A stretch of 64,000 bases of DNA from Adiantum capillus-veneris (lineage: Eukaryota > Streptophyta > Polypodiopsida > Polypodiales > Pteridaceae), in assembly GCA_014529385.2 (NCBI GenBank), contig CM043970.1:45166279-45230278 (forward strand). The letters are read 5' to 3'. Both the position numbers and the translations under genes were made by a program. The notes beneath the pieces are model-generated. The model was given only the letters and a program-made list of their open reading frames with translations, did no database searches and had not been told where the DNA came from. Position 1 is the stretch's first letter. Each line of letters begins with the position of its first letter. Below are positions 1 through 11,757 of the stretch, piece after piece.

Positions 1-1680
1 TCGTAGGCTTGTATGCCTAGCTTGGTGGCCAACTCTATAGATATAAAATTGTGAGTAGAACCAAGGTCAAAGAGAATAAAAGCATCATGTTCTCTTACCT
101 TTCCCCAAGCATGGCATAGAGGAGATCCTTTGTGGTGAATTTCCTCCTCTTGGATTTTGACCAAGGTAGCTCTAGGAGGTTCATGGTGGGTGTTCTTTTG
201 GGGACAAGCGTGGTACACATGCCCTTGCTCGCCGCACTTGAAACAGCGGTTATCCTTGCGATAACGCTCAAGCTCTTCAGGATAGAATTTATTTTTGCCT
301 TTATAAACTCCCTTCTCTTTAGCTTTTTTGGAATTTCCCTTAGGAGACTTTTGGACATTGTCCTTCCCCTTAGGCTCATTAGAACCCTTGTTTTCCGTGG
401 GCTTAGAATTTCTTTTAGTCCCCCGTTTGGAAATTGATTCGAGAAGCCACCATAGTATGGTGTATAACCGCCGATATGGTGTGTGGCCTTTGGGAGTTGA
501 CATACTCCGCCATTTCTTCAATTAAGCTGGCACAAAATTGTTGCTTTTGCTCTCCAAAATCCAACTTCTTAAAGACAGTGGCTTTGAGTTGTAAGTCCCA
601 AAACTTGTCTACATACTTGTGAATAGATTCACAGGAAGAGAGCTTCAAGCTTCGCCATTCAGTGAGTACTTTGTCTTTGGCATCGGTGGCCAAAAAATTG
701 CTTCATAATGGAAGCTCTTAAAGCTTTCCATGTTCATGGAGCTTCACCGTTGGCCCATGGGCTAGACCACCATTGCCTAGCAGACTTTTAAAAGTGCATA
801 GCTACATTGCATAGCTTAGAGGACTCCATGAATCCCTCATCTCCAAACGCCGCATTGAATTGTGGATAAAGGCCAAAACTTTGTCCGTAGCACCAAAGGC
901 TCCATCATAGGTAAGGAAAGAGATGCTCTTCCCTCCCTCTTTGAACTTCTTGATCTTGGACGACCTCTTCCATGGGGCATAGGATTTCCTATGGCCTCTT
1001 CTTTTTGATGGTTCAAAAGTTGCACCATTACTTTCTTCAGAAGATGAAGAATTTGAGGAAGATGGAGAAGAGGTTGACCTCTTTCTAGCCTTTTTCTTGC
1101 CTTGATCTTCATTGTCTTCACCATCACTTTCATAAGAGGAAGAGGATGAAGAAGATGGAGATTTTTCTCACCTTTTTCTTCTCTTGCTTTTTGTCATCCG
1201 TCTTTGAATTATGGTGTGGAGAAGTGTGTGATGGTCTTCTCCATTTTGGAGGTGATGGAGAGCGTTTAGCCCGTCGTCTTCGTGGAGCCATCTCCACCGA
1301 GGTGGCAGGAGACTCACTTCTTTCTCGTTGCTTTGGTGGGGGCTCTTGAATTCTCCTTTGAGAAGGAGATGTGTCATCAAGGAGAAATTTATAAGCCCTT
1401 CATATGGATCCTCTTCTTCTTCCCGAATCGGAGAGAGGCCTCTTTTAGAAGTCTCGTAATGAGGATTCCTAGGTGCTCTCTGGTCATGGTGGGGAGCTTG
1501 TAGAATCCGATGAGCACGAACCTGCCATTGCACTTCACTTTTGAGGGATGGATTGCCCATGGCTTGTTGAAGCTTAGAAACAAGATAGTTAACACGCATC
1601 AGGGCATCATTAGTAGCCTACTCATTAGCAAAATCAAAGTTATCAACATTAATTTCACTCTTTTTACTATTGTCAACCAT
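1..1680 (-). pseudogene. Ty3/gypsy gag-protease region, partial and frame-disrupted
   Basis: Minus-strand retrotransposon polyprotein, reading from an ATG at 1680 into the left window edge. Seen directly: an in-frame stop about 20 codons after the ATG; a clean gag segment at 693-415 with the helical W-rich pattern of the retrotransposon gag family (TEWRSLKLSSCESIHKYVDK); a CX2CX4HX4C zinc knuckle (CFKCGEQGHVYHAC) at 245-204; and at about 105-20 the start of a retropepsin domain reading FDLGSTHNFIS, where the usual catalytic Asp-Ser-Gly has become Asp-Leu-Gly. These pieces lie in different frames, so there are at least two frameshifts. The product would have packaged element RNA and processed the polyprotein. 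RT, RNase H and integrase lie outside the window if they exist. The primer site and LTR at 2087-3060 give the orientation and the 5' end. Confidence 0.8.
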
Positions 1681-2086
1681 TCTAACAACTTTTAGGTGTA
1701 AACGTTTTAGGTGTACTCTAGCACTTCAATCCCTAGTTGGTACTCCTCTTTACCCCTTTAGAAAAAGCACTCAAGCTACTGTATCCGTGGCTCGAATACC
1801 ATTAATTGCAAGGAATAGAAGAGAGGGTCGTTCAACACCAAAACAGCACCGGCTCATGTCAACCTTCTAATAGCTCAATAGTGGTTAAAAGTCGTAGGCA
1901 AGCCCCGTAGGACTCCACTATTAAAACCATAGCTCTCGATGGTAATGCCCCGTTACCTACACAAAGGCAGGCGCACTGCAAGGCTAAAAAATCCCTATTC
2001 TACTTACTCACATGCAATTAATAATACCAACCATTTATAGCTAGCTTGAGGACCTCCCTTCTTGAGCAAGAAAAGAGAAACCTTGT

Positions 2087-2098
2087 GCTCTGATACCA
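2087..2098 (-). other. Primer binding site, initiator tRNA-Met type
   Basis: Read on the minus strand the site is TGGTATCAGAGC, the standard plant LTR-retrotransposon primer site complementary to the 3' end of initiator tRNA-Met. One base separates it from the LTR edge (TG at 2100-2101 on the plus strand). It fixes the element as minus-strand, with gag to its left. Confidence 0.88.
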
Positions 2099-2099
2099 A

Positions 2100-2800
2100 T
2101 GTAACATTTAATGGTCTAGTAACTTGTGTGTAGCGGAAAATAGCATGAACATAGTGAGCATTTCTTAGAATAGATTCCTAATGAGAATAACAAGAGTACT
2201 TGGGTGGAGAGAGCAACAAAAAGTATAACACCTAGTTAGATAGCATGAACAATACTTCAAAAGAGAGAGAAATTAAGCAATTGACAACAGTTGAGGACCG
2301 GATTTGCATGGAGCCGGCGGTCCCCCCTCCAAAAGGCTTTGTATTATGGTTTCTCCCATCAAGAGAGACATTTTACAATATACAATTCTTTGTGTTCCTT
2401 CGATACTAGCTAGTGCTATGAAGATGGAAACTTCAAGCACTAAGCACAACACTTACTAAACACAACATCAATTCCCTCACGGTCTCAGACCCAAGACATC
2501 ACACACATTCAAAGATGGTGAGAGGTAGCGGGGTATGAGAGTAGATTGATAGGAAGATGGAGTATTCTTACGAGAAAGAAGTACATCTCCTCACATAATC
2601 ACTCATATTAGCATAGCTTAGCTTAGTAATTAGCATGGTAGAGGAGATGAGCATGCAATGAAGCTTGGCTCTTGGTTGGATTTGCATCACAAAGCCAAGT
2701 GTTGTTGGTGTAGGCCTCCCTTCTGACAAGTTTGGAGTAGGTGGTAAGCTTTCCATTAAAGCTTGAGAAGGAGAGACAGAGTCTTCTTGATTCACACATA

Positions 2801-2846
<46 letters not shown>

Positions 2847-3060
2847 GTCAATAATTCCTTCGAAAAATCAGCCCCCTCTCTCTCTTGGTCGACCCCTCTT
2901 GCTATTTGCTCATCCTCACACCTTGTTGAACCTCCCCAGCCCTAGCCAATGGAAATTAAGCAGCATAAGTGATAGTCTTTTCACATGTGTCCCCCTTTCC
3001 CCTTTTGGGAGAGCTTTAGGTAATTATTTAATTCAACTACACTCTCATTGGACCCCACCT
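2100..3060 (-). mobile_element. 5' LTR of the Ty3/gypsy fragment; right end uncertain
   Basis: The left edge begins TG at 2100, one base from the primer site. The right edge is not resolved: no closing CA with a target duplication is visible, and at 3061 the sequence switches to the Element 1 LTR. A divergent relative of this LTR lies at 50380-51170 (shared blocks include the 'caattgaca..agttgagg' stretch and the pyrimidine run before 'aaaagg..ttgtatta'). A (GT)n tract sits at 2804-2844. The last ~250 bp may not belong to this LTR. Confidence 0.6.
2804..2844. repeat. (TG)n microsatellite
   Basis: About 20 uninterrupted TG units. The Cys-Val repeat reading frame over it is an artefact. Confidence 0.95.
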
Positions 3061-3374
3061 ACGTTAGCATAGCGAGAACTCACCTAACATATAAAGTCAA
3101 CTGAGGACGAAGCTCGACCCGCAGGCACGTGGAAGCAAGCAAAGGGTGTCAACCTCTACTCGACCGACTAATAACTACTTCCTACAGAGATATCAAATCT
3201 ACATGCCATCGGTTCTATGAATGTGAGAGTCTCCTATGATGCTACCATAAGCCAAAAGCCCATTAGACATTCTCGAAACGTTACGAAACTTGAGGGATAT
3301 CCTATCAACACCAATAGGCCACTCTCCCTAACGTCTGTGACCAAAAAACCTACTCAATACCCTTCGTGCAAAAA

Positions 3375-3389
3375 ACGCGTAGGATGTAT
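3375..3389 (-). repeat. Palindrome half-site in U5 (left LTR copy)
   Basis: Plus strand ACGCGTAGGATGTAT, one half of the Element 1 palindrome with one change at its end. It corresponds to 18421-18435 in the right LTR, 338 bp from the LTR edge once the missing 24 bp are allowed for. Confidence 0.75.
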
Positions 3390-3698
3390 GGCCGGTTTTT
3401 GGGGGTCGACGTTTTCAAAAAAGAAAGTGCCTAATGTGTAGCTCTACTCGCTCTGATCCCGTGGATATGCTGAAATGAAAAAACGGACAACAGTTACTCA
3501 CCGAAACTCCAAAAGTAGCTCGCGGGTGAATCTGCCAAAACACAGACGAACATGCGTGATGTAAGCATCAACGCGTAGCTCTCCTCGTGGGCAACACACT
3601 GCTGCTCTCCGTTTGTGATTCCGACCACCGTAGCTCCTGTAGCACACACACACTCTCTCTCACTCTCTCGCAGTCTCCCAACGACACAGAAGATCAGA

Positions 3699-3743
3699 TT
3701 TATTAGAAGTCCCTTTACAAAGTTTTAGGTTTTGGTTTATATA
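3699..3743 (-). promoter_or_regulatory. TATA box and poly(A) signal of the left Element 1 LTR
   Basis: On the minus strand TATATAAACC (3743-3734) is followed about 30 bp later by AATAAA (3704-3699). The same pair is at 18789-18745 in the other LTR. TATA close to the poly(A) signal implies a very short R. A GTGAGT donor-like site lies downstream in U5. Confidence 0.6.
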
Positions 3744-4369
3744 CTAAACCTTAGAAAACCTAATGTCCAGCCAGAATGACCTGATTTGTCCCTAGGCTTC
3801 TATAGAGCTTAATTACAACACTGTGAGCTGGCTTTGCTTATCCAACAAGCATCTGTGGCCAAAATACAATTGCCAACTTAAAATATGAAGTTCCCGTAAA
3901 CATTACAAAAGTGGCCGTAATGGCTCAAAATAATAATAACGCGATATTTGATGATGTCCATAAGCTTGTATCTTCACATTACAACATCCATCTTTGTCTT
4001 CATCACTTCATCAGCATCTTTATTTGGAATCTTTAAAAAATATTTGAGGAATCTTCATGGAATCTTTGTGGAAGCGTTGTTGAAAGGTTGACCTTTCAAC
4101 AACCCCCTTTGCCTCCTAAGAATCAGGCAAGCCATTGGGTTGCTGAATGCTCATTGGACCCCTTGGGAGACTGTCCAATAGTCTTTTAGAGAGCTTAATT
4201 TTTATTGGTTCTTTTATTAAGTGTTTTTAAATTAATTAAACTAGATTTACTCTAGCCTAATTCTCATTGGTCCACCTCCAAGGCCATCCAAGAGGAATTG
4301 AGTACACCTTGTGGGCATCTAGGCTAGGGAGCTCACATGTATCCCTCATTCCCTTTGTGTAAAGGGAGC

Positions 4370-4370
<1 letters not shown>

Positions 4371-4454
<84 letters not shown>
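4371..4454. repeat. (TG)n microsatellite in left LTR
   Basis: About 42 TG units. The matching tract in the right LTR (about 19417-19450) is much shorter, so it has changed length since insertion. Confidence 0.95.
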
Positions 4455-4456
<2 letters not shown>

Positions 4457-4810
4457 TTTCTCTCTCATCTCCTATTTCTAGGGATCATCCCCTCCTATGT
4501 AGGGATGTTTGAAGGCTTTTGGGACACACACAAAGCATCCAATTTCCCTAGGCTTTTGACCATTGGACACAACCTTTGAATTTTGGAACCTTAGCATTTT
4601 GGAAGTCTTAATGGGCTGAACCTTAGGGTCTTTTGAGCCCATTTTTGCAAATGGCTCCCCGTTTGGATCCCTATCAACCCTCCTTTGGATCCCTACTATG
4701 GCCAGGTCTACTAACTTAACCAATATTCTAGCTTTTTCTCCCCTGGCACCTCCCCATATTAAATGATCATTTTAACATGAGAAAATCATTTAGGAGAATT
4801 AGATATTGAT

Positions 4811-5720
4811 TATGATGACAATACATCTAGTTTAGTAGGGTGATAGTGGCCGTCAATGAAACAACACTCCTTCTGTGAATACAAAAGGTCAAATTGCAAA
4901 CGTTCGATTCCCGCTATATTGCAAACCATATTTACAAGGGGATTGAGATTTCTTTGTTGCATAGAGGACCATATTGCAACCTGGAACCTTGGAAGTAGAA
5001 AATGTATAAAATCCCCTGTTCTTGGAAGCACAATGGCTCTACAAGTGTCTATCCTGAAGCTGCACAGGTAGACAAGCTCTGCATGGGGATCATACGGCTC
5101 CTGAAATAACAACAGTCCGTTGACGTCCAAAATAATTAGTCTCTACAAACATTTTGTAAAACAAACAAGCAGTTAGACAATAAGTTGACTTTCATATTCT
5201 TTTACATTGGTTATTACTGGTACAATCATCTCAATGTCTAGCAAAGGTCCATATTGGGTTTGCCTGTCGTGGAGGTTGTCTTGTCCAGTGTTGACATCCT
5301 CGAGCTTGTTCTCAGTAGTCCCTTGTTCTTTTGATGTTCAAGACTCTTGTGTCTCTAGTGCTGAGGGCTCCATTGCACCTGAATTATCTTCTAATGTGCT
5401 ATGATCTCTTTGTGTGTCTAGCATAAATGACTCTTGATTTTAAAGCTCAATAGGTGGAATTGTGGTAGAGGTGTGCTCTGCTTGAGGGTTAGGGTGTTCT
5501 TTCTCAGCCCCTCCCTCTGCATAAAATTATTTCTTCTAAAACCCTCCAAGCGTAGAGGGAGTTTCAACCTGTATTTCTTCCTCATCCCCTCAATCTATGT
5601 GATATTGCTACTGTGTGGGCTTCCCCTCATCTGGAAATTTCTCCTTGTCAAACTCTCTCTCTCCAGCATTTCTCTTCTCAGAAGTTCCTCCCTCCTCTTG
5701 CTCCTATCCTTTCACAGCTG
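4811..5720 (-). pseudogene. Captured FCP1/NIF-type (HAD) phosphatase gene fragment in left LTR
   Basis: The minus strand from about 5150 to 4811 reads as one exon-like frame beginning LIILDVNGLL and containing RTGDFIHFLLPRFQVAIWSS then QRNLNPLV. This is the pattern of plant FCP1-homology/NLI-interacting-factor proteins of the 'LDxNGLL...EFLxFxFxRFxVxxWSS' type. Immediately upstream is a T-rich run ending in AG, like a 3' splice site. Further upstream (5720-5207) is a Glu/Gln-rich frame with several stops, resembling the acidic N-terminal exon of such genes. Known family role: phosphatase-fold proteins of uncertain catalytic activity when DxDxT is replaced by DxNG, as here. It is a fragment, has stops, and is copied in both LTRs (see 19824-20732), so it entered the element before the last transposition. 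Identification is by eye. Confidence 0.65.
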
Positions 5721-6449
5721 ACCTTATGAAATTTGTTTGATGATATCCCTCATCAGTCATCATTAAGTCTACAATGTGGTCATCCAATAGGGTCTGTTAT
5801 GCATCCATGCTCACAGGATGTGAAATTTAAAGCAGATGCTTGATTAGGGTGGCACGGTATCGGTGCAAATACTGTACAATGTACTTCTCCAATGCTCTCT
5901 GCAAAAGACAAAACGAAGTAGAGAGTGAAGGTTTGAAGTGTGTAAGGTCTCCGACCCCGAGCTAAAAGAACACCATTGTACCATGAAACAATCATAATGG
6001 AGTTGATATTTTTAGCAGTTTTCCAAAATCTGTCGATGCCATGATGTTTAGAATGTCATAAAGCTTCCAAAAGTGAATTAAAATAATTTTTGTGGAAATT
6101 TTCCAAAAATAGTAAGTTTTTGGTCACCTGACCCGTCAGTTTTCACCGTCTCGAAAAATTGCACCCGTACCCCAAATTTGAAAAGAAATGCATTTTCGAA
6201 CGCCAGGGGCTACTAAATATTGCAGGTGCCCTAGTTAATACACCTTAGTTTGAGCTTAGTATAGCAAGTTCCGGCATTAAATTCTAATTCATATTGCCCG
6301 TCTTAGGTTAAAATTAAATTTTCCTAAAGTTGTGCGGGGAGGCACCGGGACTCGGGGGCTATGTGGGAACTGACTCCAAGACTATACAAACTGAGTTTGG
6401 CAACAAGAGGGCGCCCTCACACACTCACAGGGCTCGTGGGCTACTTTCC

Positions 6450-6554
<105 letters not shown>

Positions 6555-6672
6555 CTAAGTGAGCTCTTGAGCAGGTTGGGACACATGGTAAGTATGCAAC
6601 TAGAGTTGCCATGCATGAAGTGAGTACTCCTCCAGATGCATATAGCAGGCAAATTCGAATTTCTTGTGAGCC

Positions 6673-7760
6673 TATATAAGAGCATGCTCACACACACACA
6701 AGCACACATATATGCTCACACACACACACAAAGTACACACACACACACACACTCCTACATACACACACACCTTGAGGAGGTGCTGCCGGCAGACATAGTC
6801 TTTGGAAGAGGAGCTAGGAGGGAAGGTGCTGCCCGTTTCTTGTCTCAAGGAGGCCCTTGCATCAGAATTTCGAGAGGAATTCAGCCGTAACCTCGGTAAT
6901 TGTCGATTTAATTCATGCTTGTTGTAATTCCCTCTCTAATATCCTCTTAATTCCGCATCTAGTATGCATAATCATAGTCAAAATACTCATTACATACTCT
7001 CTACTTCTCCGTATCCATGATCTATTGCATAAATATTAATCTAATTATTAATCATGCAAGCAATTAGTCACTCTTAATCATAGTTTAATGCATGTTTAAG
7101 GAATCATCCACTAGTCACCGTTGTGATTAAAAATCAAGTCAGCTTTGAGGTGGGAATGGTCCATTGCATTCTATTACTCCATGATGTGTGAAGAATTAAA
7201 TTAGAATCAATTGATCACGGATTAGGATTTAATTAGGGAAAATTAATCCATCATTAATCATTAGGAAGGGAGAAATCCTCTCATCTATGCATACAGTAAA
7301 TCTGCAATTCTCTACTTGCATTAAGAAGTGATTAAGCATGTCTATTTCATCTCTAGTAGAATTGATTAAGTAAAAATCTGAATTTCATAATTATCTAGGC
7401 CAAGTAATTAACCTTAGGGCCTATTCCCATAGAACAAGTATGGTGCTATCGGGATTCTCTATGTCTTGAAGTAAGTCTAACCTCTCGTACAAGGGGATTT
7501 GCTTATTGAAACTAATCAGTCATCATGATTGTATGTTACTCTCGAATGTTAGCTATTTTCCAAGTTGTCAATTAAGTAGTGAGTATAAAATGGCCCCGGT
7601 AAAGAGAACTTGTTTCAATGGTTTCCATGACCGCGAGGCGAGGACAAGCGACACTAATGGAAAGGGAAAATCTCCCATGGTCGACCAAGTACCGGCCATC
7701 TCACGGAGCAATGACGAGGAAATTGTGGAGGTAGGTCAAGTTTTAATTCAAGTTTGTTAA
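6673..7760 (+). promoter_or_regulatory. Antisense promoter-like unit with first-exon-like ORF in left LTR
   Basis: On the plus strand, opposite to the element, TATATAAG at 6673-6680 is followed by a CA-rich leader and then an ATG at 7590 opening a 56-codon frame that starts MAPVKRTCF and includes DTNGKGK and VDQVPAISRSND. The stretch 'GTGGAG|GTAGGT' inside it resembles a 5' splice donor. The other LTR has the same arrangement (21665-22727) with mostly amino-acid-neutral or conservative differences. I do not recognise the protein. It may be the 5' end of a captured gene or of an older element sitting in U3. Confidence 0.4.
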
Positions 7761-8904
7761 AGCAACATTGCGTTCGATAAGGTAGGATGAAAAACACATT
7801 TCCCAACATGTTAAAAATCAACGAAAACCACGGCATTTAAATTAATTGTATTTTATATTCAAGTAGGAAAGAATGCTTTCGGAATATACTATCTGAAGTA
7901 GGAAAGATTTGTTGCTAGGGAAAATTTAGCTCAGCTAGTTCATTTTCAATTCCAATGTTCATCTAGTCCGAACCCCCTCTTGATCACAGGGGATAGTTCG
8001 CGAAGTTATTCTCACAGGAGCTAGAGTTCCTGGGTAAGGGCTCTTGAATCCACGATTGTTGGTTAAGCGGTGGATATCCATGACTGCTGGTTAAGTGGTG
8101 GAAGTCCACGACTGCTTGTTAAGTGGTGGACAACCTAGTTGTATGGGCAACTAGGCGACAACGGGTGGAGTAAACACTCGCTGGGGGATTTCGTGCCTCC
8201 AGAGCATTGGAACTTTAAATGAATGAGTTTTTGAGTAAATTATTACTAGAATTACTGTGTTGGTGCCGCTTTGCAATACCGGTTGAAGGGTTGTATTAAA
8301 GAACTTGTTAATCGGAAAAATAAACAAAGAACTTATATGTTGAACAACCATTGTGGTAGTAATTAGGTAACAAAGAAAGTTTGAGTATGGGGTGGAAAGT
8401 GGGGGCTTGTCTCGGGTTGCCAATGCCTATGAGAAGGGTGGTCCTGATTGGTCGGGAACTCTCCATCCCCATAGTGTTATAAATCGACCCTAGTATTACT
8501 CATTGCCCCAAGAGCGGCGAAGCCTCAAGTGTACGTGCCTCTGAAACATGGGAAAAAAGGCACTCGGGACTTCTCTCCTCTTGAAAGGTGGGTCTTAGGA
8601 TCGCTAGAGAAAGTAATCACGCTTCCCCTGCAGGGTGAAACTAGATCTCGATGCTAGTAGGCTCGAACTCGAGTCACTTTGTGATGAGAGATCGTCCGCT
8701 AGATGAACCATAAACCACTTTGTTTGCTTCCGCTTTAGATCTAGTGGCCACCAGGTTTACCATCAGATCCATTGTTTGAGACGACGGGGTGGGGACCTCA
8801 CAAAGTGTGCCCAAGGGACTAGTGAGGTTTTCATCTTTTGCCAAGCCCAGGAAAAGGTAACACCTACTCTTGTTTATTTCTTCTACACGTGGTTTTGATG
8901 TCAA

Positions 8905-8953
<49 letters not shown>

Positions 8954-8957
8954 CATG

Positions 8958-9911
8958 TAGTTGTTTGGGGATGTGGTTGGTCTGCTTTTCTGTGTTTTTA
9001 TAAGAAAAATAAAATAGAAAAAATAAAATGTGGCGTATATTACAAAATGAAGGTCTTGGATACCTGGAGAGGACTAAAGGGAAAAACCCAGTGGGAAAAA
9101 AATGCCTTTAGTCACCATTAAATGTTAGGCTATATGTACTTATGGTTGATGTAATCGTGTTTTGTTGAGTTAAAGTACTTATGGCTGAATGGCTACTATT
9201 ATTGAATGGATATACATTGGATAAGTGTTCGTAGCTTGAAGTCAGAATCATTGTTGTTGAGCAAATCCTCATGAAACCTGTTACCGCTTTGTCATCGTCA
9301 TTTTGTTGTGTAAGTGAATGGGTGGAACACAAATCGTGTCAAATTCAAATGTCCAATGATGGGACATTGTATATGCTTTCACAGATAGATGCATGGGAAA
9401 CAATATGTTGTGCAAGAAGAGTTTGAATGGGTGCTTCCAGGAGTGAACGTAGCTAGAGAAGCAAAAATATATTTGACTTCAAGAGCTACCGTTATTCACA
9501 AGAAGGGTTTTGGTCGATGAGTTTTTTTCCACTCTCCTCATTGTGTTCATGTGCGTGAGTGTTTTCTGGACTACTTTTCTACTCCACCATTTAAAATAGT
9601 AGACTTTGACTCTTATGCTCACCTCTTCCATCATGAATGACATGACTTTATGTATGCTCAACTCTCCAGCTTGAGCTTATATCTATTAGCTAGACTCATA
9701 GACCACAGAGAAAATATTAGACTTGAAGCTTGGGTCTAACACTTTGCTCATTTAGTGGCTCAGCTGCCCGACTCTAGACTCTTATGCCATGTATTTTTAA
9801 TGGGCGACTTGGACTTACCTGATCACGTCCTGAAATCCAATTCCATATGCTATTGAGGTTTAGGCCATTCTCTTTGGTTTGGTTTTGTGATGCTATTTTG
9901 TCAAATACATT
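8958..9911. other. Element 1 3' interior, mostly unassigned
   Basis: Lies between the left LTR and the MITE. On the minus strand the W-repeat frame resumes at 9911 after the MITE and stays open to about 9760, then meets CAG|GTAAGT, a strong donor-like site, and stops. A purine-rich minus-strand run near 9540-9518 could be a displaced polypurine tract. Nothing else is recognisable. Confidence 0.4.
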
Positions 9912-9921
9912 GACAAATACC

Positions 9922-10691
9922 CCGGGGGATTCACTCTATATAATAAACAGGACGCCACCTATGAGCGGACAACTTTGATAAAACCCCTATATACGACTCA
10001 TATTAGGAAATATGACCCCCCTTTCTACGCTTATATGAAAGTCAATGCAAAAAACTATCATACCCCTATCTTACATATAAAATTTAGGTCTCACATGATC
10101 TAACTAAGTAAAACTAGTCAAAGATCATGTAGCATAGTGATTGGCAATGTACTAAGGAACCACTTTTGTTGATAACTAGATGTACCCTCAATGTGTCTTA
10201 TTTTGACTTTCAAATTATGTGCTCGTTCAGCCTGCACTCTAGCTACTCGTCCAATTGTGACCCATTTAAATTACTCAAAAAACATGGTTATAAAGTTGTG
10301 TTAGGTTCTCCATGTAAATTTGCATCTATACAAACTCTTTACAGCTTTCATCCCTCAACAAATGATCTATAATAACAAAACAAGAAATTGATACAAAGCA
10401 GTGTTGGTTCTTGCATGTATCTTGATAGCTATTGACTCACAAATTTGAGGGAAGACTCTTTTGGGAAGCCATGATTTTGAAACACAAGAACTTCCTCTCA
10501 TTTTCCGCTTTTCGCACTCCCCCCCCCCCCCCCCCCCCCCCCCCAAAATATGATCCCCCTCCCTTATTTTAAGCTTAGGAGATAAACTATTGGGGGCCTA
10601 CCCCTAACTTATACGCTGATATAAATTGTGAAAAAAAACCCCTCCCCTGCAGTTACGTGGTGCGGTAAGTTTTCCATGGTGAATCCCCCGG
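9922..10691. mobile_element. Mutator-like MITE (770 bp) with 10 bp target duplication
   Basis: Perfect 13 bp terminal inverted repeats, CCGGGGGATTCAC at 9922-9934 and its complement at 10679-10691. The flanking direct repeat GACAAATACC (9912-9921 and 10692-10701) is 10 bp, within the 9-11 bp typical of Mutator-like elements. It has no transposase and contains a 26 bp C run (10519-10544). It interrupts the W-repeat ORF of Element 1, so it arrived later. Confidence 0.85.
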
Positions 10692-11689
10692 GACAAATAC
10701 CTGCTCTTCATGCTTTGGTAGCACACTGATGTTGCATGGTGAGATAGGTTTTGAGGTTGAAGCAATGGTTGATGAAGTCTTCTTCCAGATTGTGTTCTTT
10801 AAAACTATGACTTCTTCTTGTATCCTTGCTTTACCTTTGTTGATAAGAGGCTGTAGACTAGTTGTGGGCCTCTGTTGTTGAGTTCCAGCTGTAGGTTTTG
10901 GAATCCAAGTTTTCCTTGGTCCTTGTGTGCCTACTTTTCCACTTGCCTTGTTGCTTGTTTGACTTGATGGTCCTTTGGCTTCAGTGTCCAAATATTGTTG
11001 TTACCTTTGTAAAAGCATTGCTCCTGTAGTAAATGACGAGGGATCCACCTTGGAGTTGCAGCACTCATGGTTGCGTAGTTGGGTTGTCGTTGTTGGGCAT
11101 GTTGTTCTACATGAGTTTTCTTCATGATCTCAGGGGAAGCTTTAATCTTTGGCAACCAAATTTGAGTGTTACCTGTATAGTATCCTTGTGCTTCCAGTAG
11201 CTTGACTGGGATCATTCGTTGCATTGCTTGCTGTGTGACGTTAGATTGATTTTGTGGGGTATTTTCACCGCAGAGCTCTAACTTTGGTACCCACAACTGC
11301 TTCAATGTCTGTTGCTTGGAAGGTCTTTGCTTCTTCTTTCTGTACCTGTTTTTACTCATGTATGAACAGTTAGACCTGCGCTTGATGCCCTGTTGATCTT
11401 GTTGTGAAGAGTTACCACATGCTAGGTATGTCCAAGCTGTTACCCTTGGTTTTTTGACCCATACTTTGATGTTCTCGTCATAGTAGCCTTGAGCAGTGAT
11501 TGAAATGTTTGATGCTATCCAACCTGTGACTTTTTCTTGTCGTGGTTCTTTTGATGCTGGTACCCAAATTGGATCTTTGTCCTTGATGTACTCCTTGGAT
11601 ACTAACACTTGGTTGACCTGTTTCTTTCTTTTGTGGAGGCTTTGTTGCGACGAAACTTTGGTTGATAGACTTTGCGCTTTGGTTTCCAT
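10692..11689 (-). pseudogene. W-repeat protein of Element 1 (3'-terminal gag-side ORF)
   Basis: Two overlapping minus-strand frames (11689-10931, 252 aa, and 10991 leftwards into the MITE) make one shifted ORF. The 252 aa part holds three copies of a ~20 residue unit flanked by aromatic residues: W57-W77, M159-W178 and W215-W234. Each has the core AQGYY-x-GN or a close variant (LLEAQGYYTGNTQIWLPK is the clearest). Extra WVP and WIPK motifs lie between and after. The spacers are Gln/Lys-rich and look disordered. A single unit of the same type occurs in Element 2 at 31882-31960, also just after a protease-like domain. The MITE cuts the ORF after '..EEQVFV', and the frame resumes on its far side. 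Function unknown; tandem aromatic repeats suggest a binding or assembly role. Confidence 0.6.
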
Positions 11690-11757
11690 TGTGTTGTCGA
11701 GGGTTTGGCTTTTGATGTAGAGGCTTCTTCGTGTACGTGAATTGGCTGGCCTAAAGA

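Noticed and set aside
5434-5721. Plus-strand 95 aa frame present in both LTRs (also 20445-20732)
   Set aside because: Shadow of the minus-strand acidic exon-like region; hydrophobic Leu/Ser composition is what the antisense of Glu/Lys codons gives.
8958-10560. Extension of the Element 1 3' LTR up to the purine-rich minus-strand run near 10555
   Set aside because: The right LTR has no matching sequence beyond about 23945 on either side of Element 2, and that run lies inside the MITE.
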